Part shown: piece after piece, positions 1 through 7,948 of the stretch | Layout of the letters: the number at the start of each line of letters is the position of its first letter | How positions within the stretch are numbered: position 1 is the stretch's first letter | DNA from: Clostridia bacterium | Lineage (GTDB): Bacteria > Bacillota > Clostridia > UBA1212 > UBA1255 | DNA: 42,527 nt | NCBI GenBank assembly: GCA_017517275.1 | Contig: JAFWZX010000036.1 | Coordinates: forward strand, 1 to 42,527 | Direction of reading: 5' to 3' | Notes under the pieces: generated by a model | Databases searched by the model: none | What the model was told of the DNA's origin: nothing | Seen by the model: the letters and a program-made list of their open reading frames with translations, nothing else | Translations under genes and position numbers: made by a program

Positions 1-414
1 AAATGTTACAAAAAAACAAGTTTGAGCGCAGGTACTTAATTCTACGTAAGTTTTCTTTTCTTTCTTACAGATATCAATGCAATTTATAGTAATACCATTT
101 TTTATTTCATTCAAAAAATGTTTTTCGGCTTCTTTTCCACTATAAATTATTTGAGGCTCGTTCGTGTACCGATTTCCGTCATCATCCACCTGATATGCTC
201 GCATTGGCTCAAAGGAAACAACATCAAATCCGATAAAAACAAATTCGGCAAGGTCAATTTCCATATCGCAGTCATGCGGATTTTGAGCCGCATTTTCATG
301 TATATTAAGGTGCTTTGCTGAGAGAACAAGCTCATTTTTCTCAAAACTTATAAAAGAAAACTCAGCATCATGAAATTCAAACAAATCAAGTTCATTTTCA
401 ACACGATATTTCAT
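1..414 (-). CDS. Hypothetical protein, C-terminus cut off by window edge
   Basis: An open frame runs from an ATG at 414 down to base 1 without a stop, giving the first 138 residues of a longer protein. A GGGAGAG ribosome site lies a few bases upstream of the ATG. The product starts MKYRVENELDLFEFHDAEF, is acidic, shows no signal peptide or membrane segment, and has several cysteines near the cut end (CIDIC, STCAQTC). I do not recognise the family. The shape of a small acidic cytoplasmic protein could fit an immunity or accessory protein, but that is a guess. It has its own promoter with a palindrome over the -35 region, so it is probably transcribed separately from the tRNA upstream. Confidence 0.6.
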   Translation of the reverse strand, partial: MKYRVENELDLFEFHDAEFSFISFEKNELVLSAKHLNIHENAAQNPHDCDMEIDLAEFVFIGFDVVSFEPMRAYQVDDDGNRYTNEPQIIYSGKEAEKHFLNEIKNGITINCIDICKKEKKTYVELSTCAQTCFFVTF

Positions 415-447
415 ATTTACTCTCCCTTCCCTTATTTTATCAAATAT

Positions 448-477
448 ATTATATCAAAATTACATTCCAACTGGAAT
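448..477 (-). promoter_or_regulatory. Promoter with palindromic operator candidate
   Basis: On the minus strand a perfect TATAAT (448-453) lies 17 bases downstream of a poor -35 hexamer, TTCCAG (471-476). That hexamer lies inside an inverted repeat, ATTCCA-AC-TGGAAT (464-477). A good -10, a weak -35 and a palindrome covering it suggest a regulated promoter for the partial gene at 1-414. The regulator is unknown. Confidence 0.45.
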
Positions 478-554
478 ATATTTTAGTTCAAGTCCTACCA
501 AAAGGTCGTTTTGAGAGAAAGATATCTTTTAAAATCGACCACAAAATGAAACAA

Positions 555-590
555 GAAAAATCCCGAAACCGTTGAGATTTCGGGATTTTC
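555..590. terminator. Terminator-like hairpin
   Basis: GAAAAATCCCGAAA (555-568) is complementary to TTTCGGGATTTTC (578-590), forming a long stem with a short loop and T-rich sequence on both sides. It could stop transcription in either direction. No gene ends directly beside it, so its role is uncertain. Confidence 0.45.
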
Positions 591-599
591 TACACCGAT

Positions 600-643
600 A
601 TCTTTTTCGGTGCTACAATATGAGTAGAGGTGCCGAAAAAGAT
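600..643. repeat. 11-base perfect inverted repeat
   Basis: ATCTTTTTCGG (600-610) is repeated as CCGAAAAAGAT (633-643), with 22 bases between. It follows another hairpin and precedes the GAAGAG-type tract. It may belong to a small interspersed repeat. Confidence 0.5.
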
Positions 644-730
644 GCACACGATTTTATAATAAAAATGCTTTTCGACCAAAGGGAGAAAGGCTACCTTTTC
701 TTTTCTCTCTTCTCTCTTATCTCTTCTCTG

Positions 731-821
731 GAAAAGTCGCGTGGTGGATTCAGCGAAAAGTGAAGAGTGAAAAGAGAATAGTGAAGAGTACAAAAAGAAA
801 AAGCCGCTTGCGCGACTTTTC
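731..821. repeat. Small repeat-like element with 11-base inverted ends
   Basis: GAAAAGTCGCG (731-741) is the exact reverse complement of CGCGACTTTTC (811-821). Between them lie GTGAAGAGTGAAAAG-type direct repeats. The right end forms part of the tRNA terminator stem. Size (91 bases), inverted ends and position next to a tRNA resemble a miniature non-coding element, but no target duplication was identified. Confidence 0.4.
790..820 (-). terminator. Intrinsic terminator of the tRNA gene
   Basis: On the minus strand, AAAAGTCGC-GCAA-GCGGCTTTT (820 to 799) folds into a nine-pair stem with one G-T pair and a tetraloop, followed by TTTCTTTTTG. It begins a few bases after the CCA end of the tRNA. 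Confidence 0.75.
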
Positions 822-825
822 TTTC

Positions 826-902
826 TGGTTGCGGAGGAAGGATTTGAACCTACGACCTCCGGGTTATGAGCCCGACGAGCTGCCAGACTGCTCTACTCCG
901 CG
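826..902 (-). tRNA. Initiator tRNA-fMet (CAT)
   Basis: The minus strand folds into a 77-base cloverleaf with anticodon CAT and an encoded CCA end. Three features mark it as the initiator and not the elongator: the C1-A72 mismatch at the top of the acceptor stem (CGCGGAG pairing with CTCCGCA), the three GC pairs (GGG/CCC) closing the anticodon stem, and the GGTTCAAATCC T-arm. The tRNA has its own promoter and terminator, so it is probably expressed alone. Confidence 0.95.
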
Positions 903-916
903 ATGAGTACTTTGTT

Positions 917-945
917 AGTATAGCACCTTTTTTGTTAAAATGCAA
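917..945 (-). promoter_or_regulatory. Sigma-A promoter of tRNA-fMet
   Basis: On the minus strand, TTGCAT (945-940) is separated by 17 bases from TATACT (922-917), about 15 bases before the mature tRNA 5' end. Confidence 0.7.
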
Positions 946-1012
946 CTCTATTTTATTTTTTTGTGTTTTCAGTTTTTTTCACAAGCGGACAACCATCCCC
1001 CCTACATACTGA

Positions 1013-1048
1013 TTCAATATTGAAAACGTACCACAAAATGTGTAAAAT
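1013..1048 (+). promoter_or_regulatory. Promoter of the sugar operon with palindrome at the -35
   Basis: TTGAAA (1020-1025), a 17-base spacer and TAAAAT (1043-1048) form a sigma-A type promoter ahead of the ROK gene. The perfect 12-base palindrome TTCAATATTGAA (1013-1024) overlaps the -35 hexamer and is a plausible repressor site. Confidence 0.6.
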
Positions 1049-1069
1049 AGCAAAAATGAGGTGATTAAA

Positions 1070-1999
1070 ATGCTCTTAGGTGTTGATATCGGAGGAACAA
1101 AATGCGCCGTTTGTTTGGGCGAAGACGACGGCACTATTATAGAAAAAATAAAATTCCCCACAACCAACGTAACAGATACAATTAACAATATATGCCGAAT
1201 TGCAAAAGATATACAGAATAAATATCCGTCTGTTGAAGCTTGCGGAGTCAGTTGCGGAGGTCCCCTGGATGAAAACAAAGGCATAATACAGTCGCCGCCT
1301 AATTTACCCGGTTGGGATAACATACAAATCAAAAAAATTTTAGAAGATTTATTAGGTGTTCCTTGCGTAGTCCGCAACGACGCCAACGCTTGCGCTGTTG
1401 CAGAATGGCATTTCGGCAACGGAAAAGGCACAAAAAATATGATATTCATGACCTTCGGGACAGGATTAGGTGCCGGAGTAATAATAAACGGCAAACTGTA
1501 TTCCGGTACAAACGGTTTCGCAGGAGAACTTGGACACATACGGCTTGCCTGCACCGGACCTGTAGGATATGGAAAAGAAGGAAGCTTCGAGGGTTTTTGC
1601 AGCGGCGGAGGCCTTAGTCAATTAGGACGTGACTGCGCACAAAAAGCAATTGCCACAGGCAAAACCGTTCCATGGTATAACGGCAGTCTTCCCGACGTAA
1701 AAGAGATGGCGTGTGCTGCCAGAGAAGGAGACGAAACAGCCTTGAAGGTTTTCGAGACAAGCGGTTCTATGTTAGGCAGAGGACTTGCCATAGTCATTGA
1801 CCTATTAAATCCTGAAAAAATCATCATCGGAAGCATCTTTGCAAGATGCGGCGACTTACTTACAAAACACATGTATAGAATATTAGAAAGAGAAGCACTG
1901 CCCCAGGCTCTGGCAAAATGCGAAATAACAACTCCCGCATTAGGAGAATTCATAGGCGATGTCGCAGCACTGGCAGTTGCAAAGGAGGCAATATCATGA
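1070..1999 (+). CDS. ROK-family sugar kinase
   Basis: This 309-residue protein matches the ROK (repressor, ORF, kinase) family, which phosphorylates hexoses or N-acetylhexosamines with ATP. The phosphate-binding loop is the N-terminal GVDIGGTKCAV, and FMTFGTGLGAGVI followed by GELGHIRL marks the second domain and the sugar-binding Glu/His. The usual zinc motif CxCGxxGCxE is not present; the matching stretch reads TGPVGYGKEGSFEGF, so the zinc site has probably been lost. No DNA-binding domain is present, so it is a kinase and not a ROK repressor. The ATG at 1070 is preferred over a GTG at 1061 because GAGGTGAT (1058-1065) is then correctly spaced. Its stop overlaps the next start by four bases (ATGA), implying translational coupling. 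The substrate is unknown; the neighbouring beta-mannosidase suggests mannose or a mannose-containing glycan. Confidence 0.85.
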   Translation: MLLGVDIGGTKCAVCLGEDDGTIIEKIKFPTTNVTDTINNICRIAKDIQNKYPSVEACGVSCGGPLDENKGIIQSPPNLPGWDNIQIKKILEDLLGVPCVVRNDANACAVAEWHFGNGKGTKNMIFMTFGTGLGAGVIINGKLYSGTNGFAGELGHIRLACTGPVGYGKEGSFEGFCSGGGLSQLGRDCAQKAIATGKTVPWYNGSLPDVKEMACAAREGDETALKVFETSGSMLGRGLAIVIDLLNPEKIIIGSIFARCGDLLTKHMYRILEREALPQALAKCEITTPALGEFIGDVAALAVAKEAIS

Positions 2000-2610
2000 G
2001 ACACATTAATACACTAATAGAACGGTACACACAACTTGCACCTACGAAAGAAGCAATACAAGAAGCTGTATCTACCATCTGCGAAATGTACAAAAGAGGC
2101 GGCAAACTTCTTCTTTGCGGCAACGGCGGCAGTTGTGCAGACTGCGAACATATAAGCGGTGAATTACTCAAAGGTTTCCTGTCTAAGAGGCCCGTATCAC
2201 AAGAGCATTTTCCCAAAGGCACCCTTGATGATGATACCATATCAAAACTGCAAAAAGGCATCGGTGCCATTCCCCTTCCAAGTCTCAGTGCCCTTGTCAC
2301 CGCTTTCTCAAACGATGTAGACTCATCTCTGACTTTTGCACAACTCGTGCTTGCTTTAGGACAAAGCAACGACGTTTTCTTAGGAATCTCCACGTCAGGC
2401 AATGCAGTAAACGTTGCAAAAGCAGCAAAAGTCGCTAAAGCAATGGGAATCAGGACCATCGGTCTTACAGGAGAATCCGGCGGAACCCTTAAAGAAATCT
2501 GCGACGTATGCATCTGCGTGCCGGAAAAAGAAACGTTCAAGGTTCAAGAGCTCCACCTTCCTGTTTATCACGCAATCTGCGCACAATGTGAAGAACTGTG
2601 CTTTCAATAA
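1996..2610 (+). CDS. SIS-domain protein, phosphoheptose isomerase-like
   Basis: This 204-residue protein has the sugar isomerase (SIS) fold. LLLCGNGGSCADCEH near residues 34-48 and LGISTSGNAVNVAKAAK near 127-143 are the two phosphosugar-binding loops, as in GmhA and DiaA. Length and layout fit the GmhA/DiaA branch. The ATG at 1996 follows AAAGGAGG (1980-1987), which lies inside the end of the ROK gene. It probably isomerises, or binds, the phosphosugar made by the upstream kinase; the exact substrate cannot be read from the sequence. A role in heptose synthesis is unlikely here because no other heptose gene is present. Confidence 0.8.
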   Translation: MRHINTLIERYTQLAPTKEAIQEAVSTICEMYKRGGKLLLCGNGGSCADCEHISGELLKGFLSKRPVSQEHFPKGTLDDDTISKLQKGIGAIPLPSLSALVTAFSNDVDSSLTFAQLVLALGQSNDVFLGISTSGNAVNVAKAAKVAKAMGIRTIGLTGESGGTLKEICDVCICVPEKETFKVQELHLPVYHAICAQCEELCFQ

Positions 2611-2626
2611 ATAACGGAGGTATAAA

Positions 2627-4972
2627 ATGGAAAAAATACTACTCAACTCCTGGCGCATGACTTTCGCTCAAAACAGTCATGTTGTTAAGAATAAAATCTC
2701 GCTCACAACAACGGAAAGCATTCTGTCATCAGGTCAGACAATTATACCTGCCTCTGTTCCCGGCAACTTCGAGCTTGATTTCTCAAAAGCCGGATTGCTG
2801 CCGGAGGATATTTTCTTTGGCGATAATATAACAAAAGTACAGGATTTTGAAAAAACTCATCTATGGTACTTTACGGAATTTGAATTAGAAGACAAAAACG
2901 CTGATGCCTTTATACTTTTCGAAGGAATCGATACTGTCGCTGATATATATATCGACGGTAAAAAGTTTGCGTTTACAGAAAACATGCTGATTCCCCACGA
3001 ATTCAGTCTGGAAAACGTTTCCGCAGGCCGTCATGATCTGGTAGTTCACATTACACCTGCACACGTATATACAGACAGATTCCAACTCTCTACCCGAAAC
3101 CGCGGTATGCAGCATAATATGGATTCTATCCTGATAAGAAAAGCCCCATACATGTATGGTTGGGATATTATGCCACGAGCTGTTTCAGGAGGTCTTTGGA
3201 AACCCGTTTCCATTGTATATAAACCAAAAAACAGAATCGAAGACTATTTCTGTTACATACAAAATTACGTTGAAAATCAATTCTGCGACTACATTTTCAA
3301 AACGAGAATCCACATCGAAGAAGATGATTTAAGACGTTACTCTTTAAAAATAGAAGGAAAATGCGGAAACAGCGTTTTCTTTTCACAAACAAAGGCATAT
3401 TCCGTAAATAATCTTACGGGTGTGCGCATAGAAAATCCCCTTCTGTGGTGGCCGAAAAACTACGGAGAGCCTAACCTTTACCGCACAAAAATCACCCTTT
3501 TTCTGGACGGAGTTGAGTGCGACAGCGTTGAATTCAATTTGGGAGTACGTTTTATCGAATTAGAGCGTACCTCCTGCGCCGGTCCCGACGGAAAATTCTT
3601 TTTCCGCATAAATGGCAAGAAAATTTTCGCACAAGGCTCAAATTGGGTACCCACAGACACTTTCCCGTCAAGGCAAGCAGAGTATGACCTGCGGGGACTT
3701 AAGCTGTTAGATGACCTTAATTGTAATATTGTAAGATGTTGGGGCGGAAACATCTATCCGGACGATGCTTTCTTCGATTATTGCGATGCCCACGGCATTC
3801 TGGTGTGGCAGGATTTTGCAATGGCCTGCGGTATCTATCCAACAGACGACCGCATGTGCAAGCTCCTTAAGGAAGAAGCTCAAAGCGTTGTTCTAAGGCT
3901 TCGCAACCATGCCTCTTTGGCCCTGTGGTCCGGCGACAATGAATGCGACGGTCAATATTTGTGGACACATACAAATATTAACGGTAAATGGCTATACAGC
4001 GGCAGTCCGGATGACAACGTTCTGACCAGGAAGATACTCCCTGAAGTTTTAGACAGGCTGGATGGGTTCCGTCCGTATTTGCCAAGCTCTCCATATTTGG
4101 ACAAAGAAGCATATGAGACTGCCAACCCGTCAGAAGATCACCTTTGGGGCCCTCGCGACTATTTCAAAGGAGAATACTATAAAACAAATTCTGTCTGCCA
4201 TTTTGCTTCTGAAACAGGTTACCACGGCTGTCCTGCACCTGCCACCTTACGCAAATTTATTTCAGAAGATCAGTTGGAAGATTTTGGAAACGACAGAATA
4301 TGTACAAACCGTCAGTGGCTTGCCCATGCAACGTGTCCTGAGCCCACAATAGAAGATGGATATTCTTACAGAATCCCTTTGATGACCCGCCAGATTATCA
4401 GACTCTTCGGCGACTACAAGGATGGAGGACTTGAGTCTTATGCCCTCAAGAGCCAAATATCTCAAGCAGAAGCCTTCAAGTTCTTTATCGAACACTTCCG
4501 CATTCAAAATAATTACCGTAGCGGCATAATCTGGTGGAACGCAATTGACGGCTGGCCTCAGATTTCTGACGCGGTAGTGGACTGGTACGGCACAAAGAAA
4601 CTGGCATATCACTACATCAAGCGTTGCCAGACTCCTTTTATCATAATGTGTGACGAGCCTGATTCAGATGGCAATCTTCGCCTTGTTGCAGTAAACGACT
4701 CAAGAGATACAGTGACAGTTTCTTACACAGTTACAGACGCTTTAACAGGTGAAAGGCTTTGTGGCGATACAATAACTGTTGAACCCGACGGTAATATTAC
4801 CGCCGCAGTTGTTAAAGAAGAGTCTCGCTATTATCTGATTTCCTGGAGTGGAGACGTATGCGGAATGAACCATTTCACGGGCCGCATCGGAGACTGCATT
4901 TCTTTAGGAGAATACATAAAGTTCTTGAAAACGGCAGATTTGTACCGGAAACTTGAAGGTTTTTCACTATAA
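2627..4972 (+). CDS. Glycoside hydrolase family 2, beta-mannosidase type
   Basis: This 781-residue protein has the GH2 order: a jelly-roll sugar-binding domain (about 1-190), immunoglobulin-like domain (about 200-310), TIM barrel (about 320-640) and a C-terminal beta domain. LVWQDFAMACGIYPTDD is typical of GH2 beta-mannosidases. The likely acid/base is Glu439 in WSGDNEC and the likely nucleophile Glu529 in FASETGYHG. There is no signal peptide, so it acts in the cytoplasm on imported oligosaccharides and releases terminal beta-mannose. It is a little shorter than many family members (about 820-850). The ATG at 2627 follows CGGAGG at good spacing, 16 bases after the SIS gene, so the three genes are probably one operon. 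Confidence 0.87.
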   Translation: MEKILLNSWRMTFAQNSHVVKNKISLTTTESILSSGQTIIPASVPGNFELDFSKAGLLPEDIFFGDNITKVQDFEKTHLWYFTEFELEDKNADAFILFEGIDTVADIYIDGKKFAFTENMLIPHEFSLENVSAGRHDLVVHITPAHVYTDRFQLSTRNRGMQHNMDSILIRKAPYMYGWDIMPRAVSGGLWKPVSIVYKPKNRIEDYFCYIQNYVENQFCDYIFKTRIHIEEDDLRRYSLKIEGKCGNSVFFSQTKAYSVNNLTGVRIENPLLWWPKNYGEPNLYRTKITLFLDGVECDSVEFNLGVRFIELERTSCAGPDGKFFFRINGKKIFAQGSNWVPTDTFPSRQAEYDLRGLKLLDDLNCNIVRCWGGNIYPDDAFFDYCDAHGILVWQDFAMACGIYPTDDRMCKLLKEEAQSVVLRLRNHASLALWSGDNECDGQYLWTHTNINGKWLYSGSPDDNVLTRKILPEVLDRLDGFRPYLPSSPYLDKEAYETANPSEDHLWGPRDYFKGEYYKTNSVCHFASETGYHGCPAPATLRKFISEDQLEDFGNDRICTNRQWLAHATCPEPTIEDGYSYRIPLMTRQIIRLFGDYKDGGLESYALKSQISQAEAFKFFIEHFRIQNNYRSGIIWWNAIDGWPQISDAVVDWYGTKKLAYHYIKRCQTPFIIMCDEPDSDGNLRLVAVNDSRDTVTVSYTVTDALTGERLCGDTITVEPDGNITAAVVKEESRYYLISWSGDVCGMNHFTGRIGDCISLGEYIKFLKTADLYRKLEGFSL

Positions 4973-5021
4973 ACCTCGTAATTCTACTTATGGAAGCTCA
5001 ATATATCCGTTGTGAAATATA

Positions 5022-5051
5022 TTGAATTGATATCGTCATATATGATATACT
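5022..5051 (+). promoter_or_regulatory. Promoter of the Na+ symporter gene
   Basis: TTGAAT (5022-5027) and TATACT (5046-5051) are 18 bases apart, about 30 bases before the start codon. The spacer contains the palindrome TCATATATGA (5036-5045), which could be an operator. Confidence 0.45.
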
Positions 5052-5082
5052 GATTTGGAATTTTTCATTTGGAGGGAAATAC

Positions 5083-6648
5083 ATGAATAACACGATACAA
5101 ATCTTGATTGCCATGATTATTTATATGGCAGCGGTAATTGTAATCGGTGTGGTATATGCGAAACGTGCCAACAAGAATTCTGAAGAATATTTTCTTGGCG
5201 GCCGTTCTCTCGGTCCTTGGGTTACTGCCATGAGTGCAGAAGCCTCTGACATGAGTGGCTGGTTACTTATGGGCCTGCCCGGCGTTGCATACTGGTGCGG
5301 TTTAGCAGATGCCTTTTGGACTGCTCTCGGTTTAGCCGTAGGTACATATTTTAACTGGCTCTTGGTTTCAAAACGTCTCAGACGTTACAGTGTCCGCGCC
5401 AACAATTCTATTACTTTACCGGAATTCTTTTCCAATCGTTTCCGCGAAAAGAAAAAGCACATTATGTTCATCGCAGCAGTATTTATACTTATCTTCTTTA
5501 CGGTATACGCAGCAAGCTGCTTTGTAACCTGCGGAAAGCTTTTCTCAACTTTGTTCGGAACGCCATACCAGCTTATGTTAATTGTCGGTGCTATTTTCGT
5601 CTTGCTCTATACAATATTAGGCGGATTTCTGGCAGAGAGTGTATCTGACTTCATGCAGTCACTCGTAATGATTATTGCCCTGTCCGTTGTCGTTATCCTC
5701 GGAATAGTTAATGCAGGCGGTATCGGTGCCGTTGTGGACAATGCAAAAGAGATCCCCGGTTTCCTTGATTTCTTCGGTCTTGCAACACCGACTCTCGGTC
5801 CTGATGAACAACAAATTGTTTCAGAGTCAGGAGCGCCTTTATTCGGAGATGCGGCAAATTACGGTATTTTGAGTATTTGTTCTATGATGGCATGGGGCCT
5901 TGGATACTTTGGTATGCCCCAGGTATTATTACGTTTCATGGCTATACGTAAAGAAAACGAGCTCAAGCGCTCTCGCCGTATCGCTATGGTTTGGGTTGTA
6001 ATCTCACTGGCTGTAGCTGTTTTCATCGGTATTATAGGCCGTCAGTTATTCCCTACAGAACACCTTACAAAGTCCGCCGCAGAGAACATCTTCATTACAA
6101 TGGCACAAAGCTATCTGCCGGCAATCCTCGCAGGCTTTGTAATGGCCGGAATCCTTGCTGCAACTATCAGTTCATCTGACTCTTACCTGTTGATTGCAGC
6201 ATCCTCATTCTCTAAAAACATTTTCCAGGGCATTTTCAAGAAATCCGCTACGGACAAGCAAGTTATGATCGTTTCACGTATCACATTACTTGTATTAACT
6301 GCTATTGGTATTGTAATTGCATTAGACGAAGACAGCGTTATCTTTGAGATCGTATCATTTGCATGGGCCGGCTTCGGTGCAACGTTTGGTCCTGTAATGC
6401 TCTTCTCCCTCTTCTGGAAGCGCGTCAACAAGCCGGGTGCTATCGCCGGTATGGTAAGCGGCGCTGTAATGGTATTCTTCTGGAAGCTGGTTCTCAGCAA
6501 CTTAGGAGGCGTGTTCGCAATTTACGAATTACTGCCCGCCTTCATCTTCTCTTCAATCGTTATTGTTGCAGTGTCCTTATTGACAAAAGCTCCTTCTGAC
6601 GAGATTAAAGAAGATTTTGAAGCAGTTCGCACAGGAAACAATTTATAA
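5083..6648 (+). CDS. putP: Na+/solute symporter, PutP-like (proline)
   Basis: This 521-residue membrane protein belongs to the sodium:solute symporter (SSS) family and is predicted by eye to have about 13 transmembrane segments. Residues in MSAEASDMSGWLLMGLPG (about 49-66) are the PutP signature in segment TM2, whose conserved Asp-Met-Ser-Gly stretch lies at the Na+/proline site. TYFNWLLVSKRLRRYS and LGGFLAESVSDFMQS also match PutP. It most likely imports L-proline with Na+. The start follows GGAGGG at proper spacing. It has its own promoter and a strong terminator, so it is probably a single-gene unit. A related substrate such as another amino acid cannot be excluded. Confidence 0.85.
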   Translation: MNNTIQILIAMIIYMAAVIVIGVVYAKRANKNSEEYFLGGRSLGPWVTAMSAEASDMSGWLLMGLPGVAYWCGLADAFWTALGLAVGTYFNWLLVSKRLRRYSVRANNSITLPEFFSNRFREKKKHIMFIAAVFILIFFTVYAASCFVTCGKLFSTLFGTPYQLMLIVGAIFVLLYTILGGFLAESVSDFMQSLVMIIALSVVVILGIVNAGGIGAVVDNAKEIPGFLDFFGLATPTLGPDEQQIVSESGAPLFGDAANYGILSICSMMAWGLGYFGMPQVLLRFMAIRKENELKRSRRIAMVWVVISLAVAVFIGIIGRQLFPTEHLTKSAAENIFITMAQSYLPAILAGFVMAGILAATISSSDSYLLIAASSFSKNIFQGIFKKSATDKQVMIVSRITLLVLTAIGIVIALDEDSVIFEIVSFAWAGFGATFGPVMLFSLFWKRVNKPGAIAGMVSGAVMVFFWKLVLSNLGGVFAIYELLPAFIFSSIVIVAVSLLTKAPSDEIKEDFEAVRTGNNL

Positions 6649-6667
6649 TTTACAAGACATACTATAT

Positions 6668-6704
6668 AAGGCAACGCTATACTTTAACGGCGTTGCCTTT
6701 TTTT
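6668..6704 (+). terminator. Intrinsic terminator after putP
   Basis: AAGGCAACGC (6668-6677) pairs perfectly with GCGTTGCCTT (6690-6699), followed by a T run to 6704. Confidence 0.9.
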
Positions 6705-6839
6705 GGTCAAAAGCAATATTTACCATAAATTTAACTGTTGCGCTCTTGCTTTTCCCCCTTATTTATGTTAGAACACCTAAGGGCTTTTCCGATATGTTTT
6801 TTATTCGGAACAATGCCTAATCTTCGGAGGTTTTACAAA

Positions 6840-7931
6840 ATGGATATACTTTATAACAATCTATTAAACTTCGGCCCCGGCGAGATTATCATGATCTGTC
6901 TGGGAGCTCTTCTGATTTACTTAGCAATCGCAAAAGAAATGGAACCTACTCTTTTGTTACCAATGGGTTTTGGAACAATATTAGTTAATATTCCTTTCTC
7001 TGATGCTCTTACCGGACCTATCAAAGAACTTTACGATGCAGGTATTGCAAATGAACTTTTCCCTTTGTTGCTTTTCATCGGTATAGGTGCAATGATTGAC
7101 TTCGGTCCGCTGCTTACTAACCCTAAACTCATGATTTTCGGAGCTGCAGCTCAGTTCGGAATCTTCTTTACACTTTTCACAGCATCATTCTTCTTTAAGG
7201 ATAACGATGCCGCGTCAATTGCTATCATCGGTGCAGCTGACGGTCCTACGTCTATTGCGGTTGCCAATGCCCTCGGATCTGATTTCGTAGGTCCTATCAC
7301 TGTTGCGGCATATTCCTACATGGCGCTGGTTCCCGTAATACAGCCTCCGATAATCAAGCTCTTAACAACTAAGAAAGAACGTTTAATCCGCATGCCCTAC
7401 GAACAGAAGAACGTATCTAAGCGTACACGTATTTTATTCCCGATTATTATTACAGTAGTTGCCTCTGCCATAATTCCCCAGGCAACAGCGCTTATCGGAT
7501 TCCTGATGTTCGGTAATCTTATCCGTGAATGCGGCGTGTTAGATCAGTTATCAGACACAGCACAGAAGGTTTTAGCTAATCTTATTACCATTTTCCTTGG
7601 TATTTCAGTTGCATTTAATATGACAAACGAACAGTTCCTGCGTCCGCAGACACTTCTTATAATGGGTCTTGGTCTCCTTGCCTTTATAGTTGATACAGCC
7701 GGCGGAGTTCTTTTTGCAAAGTTCCTCAACCTGTTTATGAAAAAGAAAGTAAACCCTATGATCGGTGCAGCAGGAATCTCTGCATTCCCTATGTCAGGCC
7801 GTATCGTTCACAAATTAGGACAGAAAGAAGATCCTCAGAACTTCCTGCTTATGCATTCTATTGGTGTTAACGTTTCCGGACAGATTGCATCCGTTATCGC
7901 AGGCGGTATTATTCTTAACATTTTCGGTTAA
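6840..7931 (+). CDS. oadB: Na+-pumping decarboxylase beta subunit
   Basis: This 363-residue polytopic membrane protein is the beta subunit type of Na+-translocating oxaloacetate/methylmalonyl-CoA/glutaconyl-CoA decarboxylases. The family signature is GAADGPTSIAVANALGSDF; the conserved Asp in it belongs to the Na+ path. IQPPIIKLLTTKKER and AFPMSGRIVHKLG are also characteristic. It decarboxylates carboxybiotin and exports Na+. The ATG at 6840 follows CGGAGG; upstream in-frame codons lack a ribosome site. No carboxyltransferase (alpha) or biotin carrier gene is nearby, so the soluble part must be encoded elsewhere. The particular substrate (oxaloacetate, methylmalonyl-CoA and so on) cannot be told from this subunit. 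Confidence 0.88.
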   Translation: MDILYNNLLNFGPGEIIMICLGALLIYLAIAKEMEPTLLLPMGFGTILVNIPFSDALTGPIKELYDAGIANELFPLLLFIGIGAMIDFGPLLTNPKLMIFGAAAQFGIFFTLFTASFFFKDNDAASIAIIGAADGPTSIAVANALGSDFVGPITVAAYSYMALVPVIQPPIIKLLTTKKERLIRMPYEQKNVSKRTRILFPIIITVVASAIIPQATALIGFLMFGNLIRECGVLDQLSDTAQKVLANLITIFLGISVAFNMTNEQFLRPQTLLIMGLGLLAFIVDTAGGVLFAKFLNLFMKKKVNPMIGAAGISAFPMSGRIVHKLGQKEDPQNFLLMHSIGVNVSGQIASVIAGGIILNIFG

Positions 7932-7948
7932 TATAGGAGGTATGTACA

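Larger units (their letters stand above)
415..825. other. Gene-free gap rich in inverted repeats
   Basis: No convincing gene is present here. Short open frames on either strand lack ribosome sites and are rich in low-complexity CTCTTC/GAAGAG runs. The gap holds the promoter of the minus-strand gene, a terminator-like hairpin (555-590), an 11-base inverted repeat (600-643), a purine/pyrimidine tract with strand-asymmetric GAAGAGTGAAAAG-type repeats (690-790), and the terminator of the tRNA gene (790-820). Confidence 0.6.

Noticed and set aside
979..1554. 191-codon minus-strand frame
   Set aside because: It is antisense to the ROK kinase, whose motifs and ribosome site are strong.
1950..2540. 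196-codon minus-strand frame
   Set aside because: It is antisense to the SIS gene and has no ribosome site.
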